Origin: Halobacteriales archaeon QH_8_67_36
GTDB lineage: Archaea; Halobacteriota; Halobacteria; Halobacteriales; Haloarculaceae
Assembly (NCBI GenBank): GCA_003021755.1
Contig: PXQZ01000083.1
Span: 1 to 16,423 of the forward strand
DNA: 16,423 bases
Direction: 5' to 3'
Shown: positions 1 to 7,719 of the stretch, one piece after another
How the letters are laid out: each line of letters opens with the position of its first letter
Position numbering within the stretch: position 1 is the stretch's first letter
Program-made: the position numbers and the translations under genes
The notes under the pieces: generated by a model
The model's database searches: none
Seen by the model: only the letters and a program-made list of their open reading frames with translations
Told to the model about the DNA's origin: nothing

Positions 1-1
1 G

Positions 2-481
2 CCGACGGCCCAGCAAAACATCACCGGGAGCGGCGTCGTCGTCGCCAGCGCCGACCGCGAGATATGGACCGTCGCCGTTCCGCGCTCACAGCTATCGCTC
101 CAGGGAGGCGCGACAGTCGTCGTCGGCGGCGTAGGCTGGCGCGAGACGGTGCGAGTCGACCGCTCCAGCTGGTCGGTGGTGGGCAACGACAGCGTCTACA
201 GCATGTCGATAGCCCGTGCGGACGGGCAATCCAGAACCGTCTACACCTCCTCGCCGTCGACGTTCGATGGACGGGTCGCCGGGCGCAACCTCACGCTCCG
301 TCCGGTCGATGACGGGTTCGAAATCGCGGTCCGACGGAACGGCGACGTCGTCGACCGCGGCCCGGTCCCGGAGAACACGTCGAGTCGGGAAATCGGCGGC
401 CTCACGTTCGAGCGCAACCGGTCGCGGCTGTACGCCGCCGGCAACGGCACCCGGGTCGTCGTCGCTCGCGCGGGCAACTGA
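2..481 (+). CDS. 3' part of an unrecognised haloarchaeal protein, probably exported
   Basis: The reading frame is already open at the left edge and runs about 159 codons to a TGA, so the true start lies outside the window. The visible part is polar and rich in Gly, Val, Arg, Thr and Asn, with repeated short stretches that look like beta strands (VVVASADREIW, TVVVGGVGW). There is no membrane segment and no catalytic motif I recognise. Several N-x-S/T sequons (NIT, NDS, NLT, NTS, NRS, NGT) fit an exposed, possibly glycosylated haloarchaeal surface protein, but a signal peptide could only be seen upstream. The next gene is convergent. No function is assigned; confidence refers to this being coding. 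Confidence 0.7.
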   Translation, partial: PTAQQNITGSGVVVASADREIWTVAVPRSQLSLQGGATVVVGGVGWRETVRVDRSSWSVVGNDSVYSMSIARADGQSRTVYTSSPSTFDGRVAGRNLTLRPVDDGFEIAVRRNGDVVDRGPVPENTSSREIGGLTFERNRSRLYAAGNGTRVVVARAGN

Positions 482-598
482 CACTGGCGGCTGCACCAAA
501 CTGAAGGTATTCGCCACCCCGAGGTGGTGAACGTCTTCACGGACGTACAGCCACCAGTATGACCCGCTCGCGGCGCGAGGGTCGTTTCAGCGGTAGTT

Positions 599-1159
599 TC
601 AGCGCCACTCGATGCGGTACAGTTCGGCGTCGATGCTCCGGCTGGCGTCGTCGTGGAACTCGAACTGGTAGGGGACCTCGAACTCGGCGGCGAAGGCGTG
701 TGTCACCTCGCCCCCGTTGTCGGCCGCGAAGGACTCGACGAACTCCCCGCTGCCCGCGTTGTGGAGCGAGTAGGAGACGCTCGCTATCTCGGCGGCCGTG
801 GCGAGAAACGCCCGGTCGGCGTGTTCGTTGCCCGACTGCGCGCCGAAGGGCGGGTTCATCACGACGGTCGTCCCCGCGACCGACGGACGGAGGGGCACCC
901 GCGTCGCGTCGGCCCGGACCCACGACACCGACGTCGTCGAGCCGACCTTCCGCTCGTTCGCCCGGGCCGTCGACAGCGGCCCGGGGTCGATGTCCACACC
1001 GACGACAGTCTCCGGGCCCCGCAGCGTCGCCGCGAGCGCGAGCATCCCGGTGCCACAACCCAGGTCGACCACCGTCCGGTCCTGGATGTCGCCCTCCAAG
1101 TCGGCCCTGTGGACCAGATGTGCCGCCAGGTCCGGCGGGGTCCGGTACTGTTCCGCCAT
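599..1159 (-). CDS. METTL5-like SAM-dependent RNA (adenine-N6) methyltransferase
   Basis: This 186-residue protein has a class I methyltransferase fold. The SAM-binding motif DLGCGTG is at residues 32-38, the acidic end of strand 2 is VGVDID at about 53-58, and the adenine-amine catalytic motif NPPFG is at 102-106. The order N-terminal EQYRTPP, then DLGCGTG, then NPPFG followed by a conserved AFL segment is that of the METTL5 family. Eukaryotic METTL5 makes m6A in 18S rRNA together with TRMT112; an rRNA target is an inference for this archaeal homologue. I chose the ATG at 1159 over a TTG at 1186 because MAEQY matches the usual family N-terminus and a T-rich box lies about 26 bases upstream. 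It is transcribed alone, convergent with the gene to its left. Confidence 0.85.
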   Translation of the reverse strand: MAEQYRTPPDLAAHLVHRADLEGDIQDRTVVDLGCGTGMLALAATLRGPETVVGVDIDPGPLSTARANERKVGSTTSVSWVRADATRVPLRPSVAGTTVVMNPPFGAQSGNEHADRAFLATAAEIASVSYSLHNAGSGEFVESFAADNGGEVTHAFAAEFEVPYQFEFHDDASRSIDAELYRIEWR

Positions 1160-1184
1160 CGAATGCAATACACTCGAATCATGC

Positions 1185-1191
1185 AAAACTC
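1185..1191 (-). promoter_or_regulatory. Probable TATA-like box for the METTL5-like gene
   Basis: On the minus strand the T-rich heptamer GAGTTTT begins about 26 bases upstream of the ATG at 1159. That is the spacing expected for an archaeal TATA box serving a leaderless or nearly leaderless transcript. The match to the haloarchaeal consensus is only moderate. Confidence 0.35.
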
Positions 1192-1212
1192 TTTTGAAAT
1201 GCGCCGTGGTTA

Positions 1213-1633
1213 TTAGGATGTGGGAACCCCGACGACGAACGCCGCTCCGTCGGCGTCGCTCTCCTCGACCCGTAACTCCCTATCATTGCGTCGACGAAGT
1301 AGCGCTCGAAGCCGGTGCCGGTGGGGTCGCTGCCCTTCCCGCCGCGCCCGAAGCGGCGTGCCCGCACCGACGGGTCGATAGCGGGATCGTCGTCCACGAT
1401 TCTGACGGTGCCCGTCTCCTCATCAACTGTCGACGTGACTGCGACGGGAACGCCTGACTCGTCGGTCCGTCCGTGTCGCCGTGTTCCACCGCGTTCGTGA
1501 GGACGTTGCCGAAGACGTTGGGGAGCAGGCCGCCGGGTTGGCGTCGAGAACCCGTCCAGCCGCCGGGTCGTGGACCGCTCAGGTGACGCCTCGAAGACAT
1601 CCGCATAGAGACGCTCGTCGCTGTCCGGAGGCA
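1213..1633 (-). pseudogene. Decayed C-terminal half of a histidine kinase (HATPase domain)
   Basis: Joining three reading frames recovers the ATPase domain of a kinase resembling the gene just upstream (1704-2777). In one frame the N-box region reads NVFGNVLTNAVEHGD (about 1480-1520). From about 1463 a second frame carries the remains of the G1 and G2 boxes, DDDPAID and GTGFERYFVD. From about 1272 a third frame reads LRVEESDADGAAFVV and ends at a TAA at 1213. The intact neighbour has DDGPG and GTGFGLYFVD at the equivalent places, so conserved glycines have been lost as well as the frame. No H-box or receiver domain can be found. It is probably the relic of a tandem paralogue. A sequencing error could explain one frameshift but not two shifts plus missing glycines. 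Confidence 0.8.
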
Positions 1634-1703
1634 TATGGGTGCATCACTGACGAGTCACGGGACAGTACCCCCGCAGTTCTCAGCGCCGAGAACGACTCCC
1701 GGC

Positions 1704-2777
1704 TCACTCCGTTCGCGGGAGTTCGATGACGAACGCCGCCCCGCCCTGGTCGCTCTCCTCGACCCAGATGGTCCCGCCGTAGCTTTCAACCATCGAGTCG
1801 ACGAAGTAGAGCCCGAAGCCGGTCCCGGACGAGCCGCTGCCTTTCTCGCCCCGTTGGAAGATGCGGCGCCGCTGTTCGGGCGGCACACCGGGGCCGTCGT
1901 CGGCGATACGAACCCGCACGAAGACGTCTTCGACCGTCGCGGTCACGTCGACGGACACGTCCTCGCCGGCGTGTTCGACGGCGTTCAGGAACAGGTTCCC
2001 GAACACGTCCTCGAGCAGCTCGTCGGCCGCAACGTGGATGTCCTCGACGTGGTTGTCGACGGTACAGTCGTCGCTCACCCGCCGCGCCCGGTCGGCCGCC
2101 CCGTCGAGCACCTCGCCGAGGGCCCGGCGCTCTATCTCGGTCATCCCGTCCTCCGAGAGCGTCTTCAACACCGAGCGGACCTTCTCCGTGAGGTCGATGA
2201 TGTCGTCGCTCCAGTTCACTATGGTCTCGGCGTACTCCCGGTCGTCGCCATCCAGCCTGTCGGCCAGCAGTTCCCCGCGGGCCTGGATGACGTTCATCCC
2301 GTTCAGCATATCGTGTTGGAGGATGCTGTTGAAGAACTCCATCTGATCTTTCCGCCGCTGGAGCGTTCGCTGCTGGCGGCTCCGAACGATAGCGTACCGG
2401 AGCGCGCGGAGGAGCCGGTCACCGTCGAGTTCGGATTTGGGTAGATAGTCCTGTGCACCCCGCTGAATGGCCGCCATCGACGTCTCGTGGTCCTGCATCC
2501 CCGTCAGGACGAGTATCGGGAGGTCGACGAACGTATCGGCCGCCCTGTCTAGCGTTTCCAGGCCGGTCGACTCGGGCAACCCGAGGTCGAGCAACAGCAG
2601 GTCGTACCGTTCGGTGTCGCACCGTTCCGCCTCGGCCAGCGACTCGACGTGTGTCAGTGCGATATCGTCGACGAACCCGTACGCGTCCGAACGGCTCAGG
2701 TGGTGTTCGACCAGTTTCGCGTCGCCGGGATTGTCCTCGGCCAGCAGCAGGTTCAGCGTTGTGGCAGTCCCGTTCAT
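1704..2777 (-). CDS. Receiver domain-histidine kinase hybrid
   Basis: This protein has 357 residues. Residues 8-130 form a receiver domain with the acidic pair E14-D15, phospho-acceptor D64 in LLLDLGLP, T92 and K114. A dimerisation helix follows with the H-box FNSILQHDMLNG (H155), then an HATPase domain with the N-box around N265 (NLFLNAVEH), G1 DDGPG at 293-297 and G2 GTGFGL at 318-323. All phosphotransfer residues are present, so it should both receive and donate phosphate. There is no membrane segment, so it is cytosolic. The chosen ATG at 2777 lies three bases past the stop of the decayed response regulator. That regulator's upstream frame is continuous with this one, so an automated caller could start at 3110 (468 residues). 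I prefer 2777 because the receiver domain begins cleanly there. Confidence 0.88.
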   Translation of the reverse strand: MNGTATTLNLLLAEDNPGDAKLVEHHLSRSDAYGFVDDIALTHVESLAEAERCDTERYDLLLLDLGLPESTGLETLDRAADTFVDLPILVLTGMQDHETSMAAIQRGAQDYLPKSELDGDRLLRALRYAIVRSRQQRTLQRRKDQMEFFNSILQHDMLNGMNVIQARGELLADRLDGDDREYAETIVNWSDDIIDLTEKVRSVLKTLSEDGMTEIERRALGEVLDGAADRARRVSDDCTVDNHVEDIHVAADELLEDVFGNLFLNAVEHAGEDVSVDVTATVEDVFVRVRIADDGPGVPPEQRRRIFQRGEKGSGSSGTGFGLYFVDSMVESYGGTIWVEESDQGGAAFVIELPRTE

Positions 2778-2779
2778 CG

Positions 2780-3110
2780 TCACTCCGGCGGCTGTTTGAC
2801 GACGGTTAGCCAGAACTCCTCGATGCGGCGGACGATGTCGACGAAGCCCTCGAAGTTGATCGGCTTCGTCAGGTAGGCGTTCGCGTGACGGTCGTACGAG
2901 TCGATAATGTCCTGTTCGGCCTCGGAACTGGTCAGTATCACGACCGGGATTCGACCGAGGGAGGGCCATCGCCTCGACGCCGTCGTTGACGACGTGGAGC
3001 GTGTTCTGTATCTTCCCCTTCTCCAGGGCTTTCTGCGTCAGCTTCACGTCGCCGGGGTTGTCCTCGGCCAGCAGTATCTCGATGGGGGCTCCCTCGCCGG
3101 CCTCAGTCAT
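2780..3110 (-). pseudogene. Rcp1-like response regulator with internal deletion (phospho-Asp segment lost)
   Basis: The first 49 codons encode a normal receiver start, ILLAEDNPGD followed by LHVVNDGVEAMA, as in the haloarchaeal Rcp1-like single-domain regulators. At about 2955-2963 the frame breaks. The rest continues in another frame as RIPVVILTSSEAEQDI, then YLTKPINFEGF and FWLTVVKQPPE, ending at TGA 2780-2782. Between the two parts the LLLDLNLP-type strand with the phospho-acceptor Asp and the next helix are absent, roughly 45 residues compared with the usual length of about 145-150. The remaining sequence is well preserved, including the Thr-Ser pair and the active-site Lys, so the loss looks recent. 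Its ATG overlaps the end of the upstream sensor kinase by 8 bases, the arrangement of a cognate kinase-regulator pair. Confidence 0.8.
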
Positions 3111-5874
3111 CGGCAGGCACCTCCGTGGGAACCGGGAGGGTGAACTCGAACGTCGCGCCGTCCCCCGAATCGAGCGCCCGTATCTCCCCGTCGTGTCGGC
3201 GGACGATACGTCGACAGACGGCGAGGCCGATACCGGTGCCGTCTGTCTCGTGATCCCCACCCCGAGTGAATATCTCGAAGATGTCCTCGGCCGTCCCGTC
3301 GGAGATACCGGGGCCGTTGTCGCTGACGGTCACGGTCGCCGTCCCGTCCGTCACGGCGGCCTCGATTCGCACCTCGGGTTCGATGCCGCTCTCGCTCGCG
3401 TATTCGAGCGCGTTCTCCAGCAGGTTCTGGAAAAGCTGACCGAGCTGGTTCGGGTCGCCCCGAACTGCCGGGAGCGAGCCGACCGATACCGTCGCGTCCG
3501 TCTCGTCGATGCGCAACTGCAGCGCGTCGAGCGTCCGGTCGACCACGACGTCGGCCTCGACGACCTCGAACGCCTGGCCCTTCGTCTCGACCCGCGAGTA
3601 CTCCAGCAGCGCGTCTATCATGTCCTGCATCCGGTGGGCCCCGTCGACCGCGAACTCCATGTACTCGGCCGCCTCGCCGTCGAGTTCCGCCCCGTACTCG
3701 CTCTCCAGGAGGTCGACGTAGCTCGACACCATCCGCAGGGGTTCCTGCAGGTCGTGCGAGGCGATGTAGGCGAACTCCTGAAGCGCCTCGTTCGAGCGTT
3801 CGAGTTTGTCCTTGTACGCCTCGAGTTCTGCCTCCCTGGTCGAGGACGCCAGCGCCGCCTCGGCGTTCCGGGCGAGGATGCCGATGAGGTCCAGTTCGGT
3901 GTCGCTCGGTCGGTTCTCGATCGTCGACCCCACGTGGAAGTGTCCGTACTCGCCCAGTGGCACCATTACGACCGTCTTGATAGGCGCCTCCCGCCCCATC
4001 TCACCGCTGGCCTCGGCGTAGTCCCCGATGACACGCGTCTCGCCTCCCTCCCAGACCGTCATCTCGAAACTGCCTGGTTCGATGGCCGGCAGCGCGTCGT
4101 CGACGGTATCGGCGTCCATCGCGTCCAGCACCTGGTCCGTCGCCGCGACCGGCGCCAACGACTCCGAGTCGTCGTCGGCAATCCAGAGGCCCGCCAGCGG
4201 GTAGGATATGAGCTCGCCGACGATGTCGACGACCGTCTCGCCGACCTCCGTCGGGCTATGTGCGTACATCAGCTTCTCCGCGGCCTCGTTGACGGCCGCG
4301 ACGCGCTCTTTCTGGCGGTGCTCTTCGGTGATGTCGACGGCGATGCCGATGACGTGGCACTCGCCGTCGATATCGACGGGGCGATACCACGACCGGAACA
4401 CCGTCCCGCCGATGGTCCGGACCGACTCGACGTTTTCCCCGTTCCGGGCGCGTTCGTAGTCGTCGATGACCTCCGGGAAGGCGCTGTACTCCTCGTGTAT
4501 CGACCGGCCGATCAGCTCGCCCTCTTCGAGGCCGAACGACGCCAGCCCCCGTCCGCGTGAGTCGACGAACGTCCCCGTCTCGTCGACGGCGAACAGGACC
4601 ATTGGGACGTTGTTCAGGATGGTGTCGATGTGTTGCTGTCGGCGCTGGAGCTCCTGTTCGCGCCGCCGGAGTTCCGAGATATCGTGGCCCTCGACGACGA
4701 CGTAGATGACCTCACCGTCGTCGTAGACGGGTCGGATGTTGATGCTGAACACCGTCCGCTCGCCGGACTCACCGTCGTGCGTTATCTCGAAATCCGTCAT
4801 CTCGCCGTCGAGCGCCCGCTCGATACCCGCCTCACACCGCGACCTGGCGGGTTCCTCGGCGAACCACGGTGTCTCCCAGACCGGCGTGCCGACGATGGCC
4901 TCGGGGTCGCTGTCCACGAAGGAGACGGCGGCGGCGTTCGCGTCGACGACACGCCCGTCCGTATCGGTGATACCGACCTGCGTGCGCTGGGAGTTGAACA
5001 CCCCTTCGAGCAGCGCGTGGTCCCAGTCGTGTTGCTCGGCGTCGCGTCGCTGGCGGACCTGCGTCTCGACCCACCGACCGAGCGTCTCGACGAACGCCGT
5101 CTCCCACGGGCGGAACGGCCGGTCACGGGGCCGCTCGTCGACGAAACAGAGTGTCCCGTACAGCTCCCCGTCAACGGTTATCGTCGTTCCGACGTACGTT
5201 TCGAGGCCCCACGTCTCGCACGGGGTCGTATCCGAGAGCTGCGAACTCGCTTCGGTGACCGTGCACACCTCGCCTTCGTCGACAACCATCCGATAGAACC
5301 TCTCGCTGGGGGCCGAGACGGCGCCGGTTTCCAGCGTGGCCGACAGCCCCTCGCTGGCCACCAGTTCGTGCCGGTCGCCCTCGATTTCGGTCAGGTGACC
5401 GTTCGAGAGGCCCAAACGCTCGCGGCCGACATCGAGCAGGGTGCGCAGTTGCGCGTCGAACGGGCCGGTCGAACTCGCGAGCGTGTCGGACAGCGCCCGC
5501 ATGGCCTCGGTGTGGCGGTGCTGCTCGGTCACGTCCCGTGCGAACGAGCGTATCGCGTCGCCCGACTCGGTCCGTCGGACCGCCACGTCAAGTATACGCT
5601 GTCTCCCCTCCCCTGTCTCGGTACGCCACCGCACGGTACGGTCCGCCCCGGCCAGGGTCGAGAGGTCGGTCTCGACACTGGCGCCCGCAACGAGGTCGTC
5701 GAGACGACTCCCGCTCAGGGCCGACGAATCACGGCCGTAAAGCCGCTCGGCGACCGGGTTCGCGTCGACCACCGTGCCGTCCTCGGGATCGTGGACGAGT
5801 ATTCCCTCCCCGCTGGTCGTAAAGAGGTCACGAGCCGCAGGGAGCAGACCCTCATCGTCGGGTTGGTCTAGCAT
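3103..5874 (-). CDS. Multi-sensor PAS/GAF histidine kinase
   Basis: This cytosolic sensor kinase has 923 residues and no membrane helices. From sequence character I read PAS (about 12-120), GAF (about 125-275), PAS (about 285-405), PAS (about 412-525), GAF (about 535-685), a HisKA dimerisation domain with H707 in FAYIASHDLQEPLRM, and an HATPase domain. The last has N-box NLLENALEYA (818-827), G1 DNGPG (852-856) and G2 GTGIGLA (879-885). The SHDLQEPLR form of the H-box is typical of phytochrome-like and archaeal PAS kinases. The signal is unknown: I could not recognise a chromophore-type Cys or a haem-binding residue. It is the first gene of a - strand block whose next member, a Rcp1-type receiver, overlaps it by 8 bases and is broken, so phosphate may now have to pass to another receiver such as that of 1704-2777 (inference). 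Confidence 0.92.
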   Translation of the reverse strand: MLDQPDDEGLLPAARDLFTTSGEGILVHDPEDGTVVDANPVAERLYGRDSSALSGSRLDDLVAGASVETDLSTLAGADRTVRWRTETGEGRQRILDVAVRRTESGDAIRSFARDVTEQHRHTEAMRALSDTLASSTGPFDAQLRTLLDVGRERLGLSNGHLTEIEGDRHELVASEGLSATLETGAVSAPSERFYRMVVDEGEVCTVTEASSQLSDTTPCETWGLETYVGTTITVDGELYGTLCFVDERPRDRPFRPWETAFVETLGRWVETQVRQRRDAEQHDWDHALLEGVFNSQRTQVGITDTDGRVVDANAAAVSFVDSDPEAIVGTPVWETPWFAEEPARSRCEAGIERALDGEMTDFEITHDGESGERTVFSINIRPVYDDGEVIYVVVEGHDISELRRREQELQRRQQHIDTILNNVPMVLFAVDETGTFVDSRGRGLASFGLEEGELIGRSIHEEYSAFPEVIDDYERARNGENVESVRTIGGTVFRSWYRPVDIDGECHVIGIAVDITEEHRQKERVAAVNEAAEKLMYAHSPTEVGETVVDIVGELISYPLAGLWIADDDSESLAPVAATDQVLDAMDADTVDDALPAIEPGSFEMTVWEGGETRVIGDYAEASGEMGREAPIKTVVMVPLGEYGHFHVGSTIENRPSDTELDLIGILARNAEAALASSTREAELEAYKDKLERSNEALQEFAYIASHDLQEPLRMVSSYVDLLESEYGAELDGEAAEYMEFAVDGAHRMQDMIDALLEYSRVETKGQAFEVVEADVVVDRTLDALQLRIDETDATVSVGSLPAVRGDPNQLGQLFQNLLENALEYASESGIEPEVRIEAAVTDGTATVTVSDNGPGISDGTAEDIFEIFTRGGDHETDGTGIGLAVCRRIVRRHDGEIRALDSGDGATFEFTLPVPTEVPADD

Positions 5875-5923
5875 GAACCGATGGTTTCGCTACCGGGTCT
5901 TGAACGTTGGCCGCCAGTTCTTA

Positions 5924-5937
5924 CCAATTGAAATAGG
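5924..5937 (-). promoter_or_regulatory. Possible AT-rich promoter element of the signalling block
   Basis: The minus strand reads CCTATTTCAATTGG about 50-63 bases upstream of the kinase ATG at 5874. It is the only AT-rich stretch in the otherwise GC-rich gap between the kinase and dph2. It would place a transcription start near 5900 and give a short leader. The call is weak. Confidence 0.3.
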
Positions 5938-5956
5938 CGGCCCCCGAGCGTCCGGG

Positions 5957-7003
5957 CTACCAGGTGCCGTGGAACGTGTCGAACTCTAGGGACTCCAGCG
6001 GTTTCTCGCCGACGGCGATTTCGTACTCGCCGGGGGTCAACATTGGCTTCTTGAACTGCGGGCCGTCGTCGGTCGTGATGCGCGGACAGCCGGTGTTGAC
6101 GTAGGCGTCCATCCCGAAGTTCGTCAGCCTGTCGGGTGTGACCTCGTCCATCGTGATGAGGTAGGCGTCGTCGTTGGTCTCGACGATTTCCCGGGCTTGG
6201 TCCCAGCGGCCCTGGCCGATTTTCGTACAGAAGATGACGCCCCAGCTCTCGGCGTCCATCGCGCGGTGGACCGCGCCGTAGCGCTGCTTCATGAACTGCT
6301 CCGTGTCGGCGACGGTGACGGCGTTGTTGACGGGGTCGGCGATGATGACCTTCTTGTCGGGGTGTTCCATCGCCAGCCCGAGCGGGTGGAACTTCCCGCC
6401 GCCGACGTAGAGAATCCGGTCAGCGTCGACGTCGGCGCTGGCGTAGTTACAGCCGAGCACCTGCCCCTCGTTGGTGAGCCGTTCGTCGCCCCGTTGCGTG
6501 TGGACGGTGTAGCCCCGCCGTTCGAGCCACTCGCGCATCTCGCCGAACTTGTTCATGTGCTGGGCCGTCGTCACGAGGCCGATGTCCGCATCTTCGCCGG
6601 GGTCGGAAAGCTCCTCTTCGAAGGCCCGCTCCATGATGGGAGTGACGTCGACGTTCGAGAACAGCGGCACGTAGATGATCTTGTCGGACTCCTTCATCGG
6701 CGAGTGGCCGAAGTGAACGAACACGTCGGTGCGGCGCATCATGTAGGTGTCGAGGTCGCAGGCGCCGTAGCAGGGCTGGCCGGACATCATCACCTGCACG
6801 TCGTCGGGGAGTTCATCTCGGAGGTCGTCGGTGACGGCGGGGCCGCGCCGTTTTAGTCCCTCCGGGAACTGCAGACCGACGGTCTCGGCGTCGCGCTCCT
6901 CGACCGCGTCGACGATCCGGTCCAGCTCGTAGTCCCACTCCCGGTCGTGTTTCAGCGAGAGGCCCGTATTGCGCAGGTCCCCCTCGGTTCGCTCTTGGCT
7001 CAT
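5957..7003 (-). CDS. dph2: 2-(3-amino-3-carboxypropyl)histidine synthase (diphthamide synthesis, Dph2)
   Basis: This 348-residue protein catalyses the first step of diphthamide formation on archaeal elongation factor 2. A non-classical radical SAM 4Fe-4S enzyme transfers the 3-amino-3-carboxypropyl group of SAM to a histidine of aEF2. The three cluster-ligand cysteines of the family can be placed at C82 (CYGACD), C185 (LGCNYA) and C306 (NTGCPR). Two further cysteines, C78 and C259, lie nearby. Other family landmarks are the early LQFPEGL and the FVHFGHSP segment. Archaeal Dph2 acts as a homodimer. The start at 7003 gives a normal length. The gene is divergent from the ylbF-like gene across a 130-base gap and is probably transcribed on its own. 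Confidence 0.95.
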   Translation of the reverse strand: MSQERTEGDLRNTGLSLKHDREWDYELDRIVDAVEERDAETVGLQFPEGLKRRGPAVTDDLRDELPDDVQVMMSGQPCYGACDLDTYMMRRTDVFVHFGHSPMKESDKIIYVPLFSNVDVTPIMERAFEEELSDPGEDADIGLVTTAQHMNKFGEMREWLERRGYTVHTQRGDERLTNEGQVLGCNYASADVDADRILYVGGGKFHPLGLAMEHPDKKVIIADPVNNAVTVADTEQFMKQRYGAVHRAMDAESWGVIFCTKIGQGRWDQAREIVETNDDAYLITMDEVTPDRLTNFGMDAYVNTGCPRITTDDGPQFKKPMLTPGEYEIAVGEKPLESLEFDTFHGTW

Positions 7004-7028
7004 TGGACTCTCATACCCGTTCGAGTGG

Positions 7029-7036
7029 GATAACCT
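7029..7036 (-). promoter_or_regulatory. Candidate TATA-like box for dph2
   Basis: The minus strand reads AGGTTATC beginning 26 bases upstream of the dph2 ATG, the same spacing seen at several other genes here. The match to consensus is modest, so spacing is the main support. Confidence 0.35.
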
Positions 7037-7102
7037 CGGCGTTTCCGCGTAGCCACTCGCGCGGTCGGTTTACCGGTTCCGCTGCGTGCCCCCTTCGGCA
7101 AA

Positions 7103-7108
7103 CCTATA
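7103..7108 (+). promoter_or_regulatory. TATA box for the YlbF-like gene
   Basis: CCTATA (followed by CT) lies about 26-31 bases upstream of the ATG at 7134, which predicts a leaderless transcript. This supports the start at 7134 rather than an earlier in-frame ATG at 7086, which would fall upstream of the box. Confidence 0.55.
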
Positions 7109-7133
7109 CTGCACGAGCCCCAACACAGTGGTA

Positions 7134-7532
7134 ATGAGCATCGAAACCGAGTCCGCCGCCGACGGAGAGGCCGACCACGTCGACCAGCTCGCGACCGAAC
7201 TCGGCGAGGGCATCGCCCAGCTGCCGGTCTACGAGGAGTACTTGCAGGCGAAGGCGAAAGTCGAGAACGACGCCGACGCCCAGCGTGCCATCGAGGAGTT
7301 CGAACAGCTCCGCGAGGAGTTCCAGATGGCCCGCCAGACCGGCCAGGCCACCCAGGAAGACCTCCGGAAGGTCCAGGAAGCACAGGAGGAACTCCACGAC
7401 ATCGCCTCGATGAGCGAGTATCTGGAAGTGCAAAACGAACTGGAGCTTCGTCTCCAGGAAATAAACGAACTCGTCTCCGACCAGCTGAAGGTCGACTTCG
7501 GACAGAAGGCCGGCGGCTGCTGCGAGGACTGA
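7134..7532 (+). CDS. YlbF/YmcA (Com_YlbF)-like helical protein
   Basis: This acidic, all-helical protein has 132 residues. The stretch from LATELGEGIAQLPVYEEY through the EFEQLREEFQMARQTGQ helix matches the Com_YlbF (DUF964) family: a short helix with a conserved Pro-x-Tyr step, then a long amphipathic helical hairpin. Bacterial YlbF and YmcA work in a complex affecting RNA processing and competence; the archaeal role is unknown and I infer none. The protein ends in a Gly-Gly-Cys-Cys-Glu-Asp tail, and vicinal cysteines are unusual in so acidic a protein. A TATA box at 7103 favours the ATG at 7134. The dph2 gene lies divergently upstream. Confidence 0.8.
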   Translation: MSIETESAADGEADHVDQLATELGEGIAQLPVYEEYLQAKAKVENDADAQRAIEEFEQLREEFQMARQTGQATQEDLRKVQEAQEELHDIASMSEYLEVQNELELRLQEINELVSDQLKVDFGQKAGGCCED

Positions 7533-7687
7533 CGCCGTCGTCAGTTCACCTCGCGACACGCGTTCTGCAACCCTGGTTCGGGGTCTGTCTCCCGATTTCT
7601 GACCGACACGGAGAGTCGTGCCCGTTTAATGCGTTCGCCCGGGTATATCGCCGGAGACGTCGTTTGAACCGTTCGCTCCGCGGGAAG

Positions 7688-7694
7688 AAATATA
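7688..7694 (+). promoter_or_regulatory. TATA box for the small membrane protein gene
   Basis: AAATATA ends 26 bases upstream of the ATG at 7720. It is one of the best TATA matches in the window and predicts a leaderless message. Confidence 0.6.
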
Positions 7695-7719
7695 CGCATC
7701 GGCCCTGAAAGATCGAGAG

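Noticed and set aside
514..527. Inverted repeat CCACC-CCGA-GGTGG between two convergent genes, possible terminator
   Set aside because: The stem is only 5 bp and no T-run follows, so this is not enough to call a terminator.
559..1197. 212-residue Arg/Pro/Ser-rich frame opposite the methyltransferase
   Set aside because: Extreme Arg and Ser content is unlike any halophile protein, and the opposite strand has clear methyltransferase motifs.
1704..3110. A single 468-residue gene joining the response regulator to the hybrid kinase
   Set aside because: The central 60 residues are out-of-frame translation of a recognisable receiver C-terminus, so I annotate a pseudogene plus a kinase starting at 2777. 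The fusion is kept as a finding only.
2986..5871. Long + strand open frames (524 and 413 residues) opposite the sensor kinase
   Set aside because: They are antisense shadows produced by high GC and codon bias. Their translations lack motifs, and the - strand carries complete PAS, GAF and kinase motifs.
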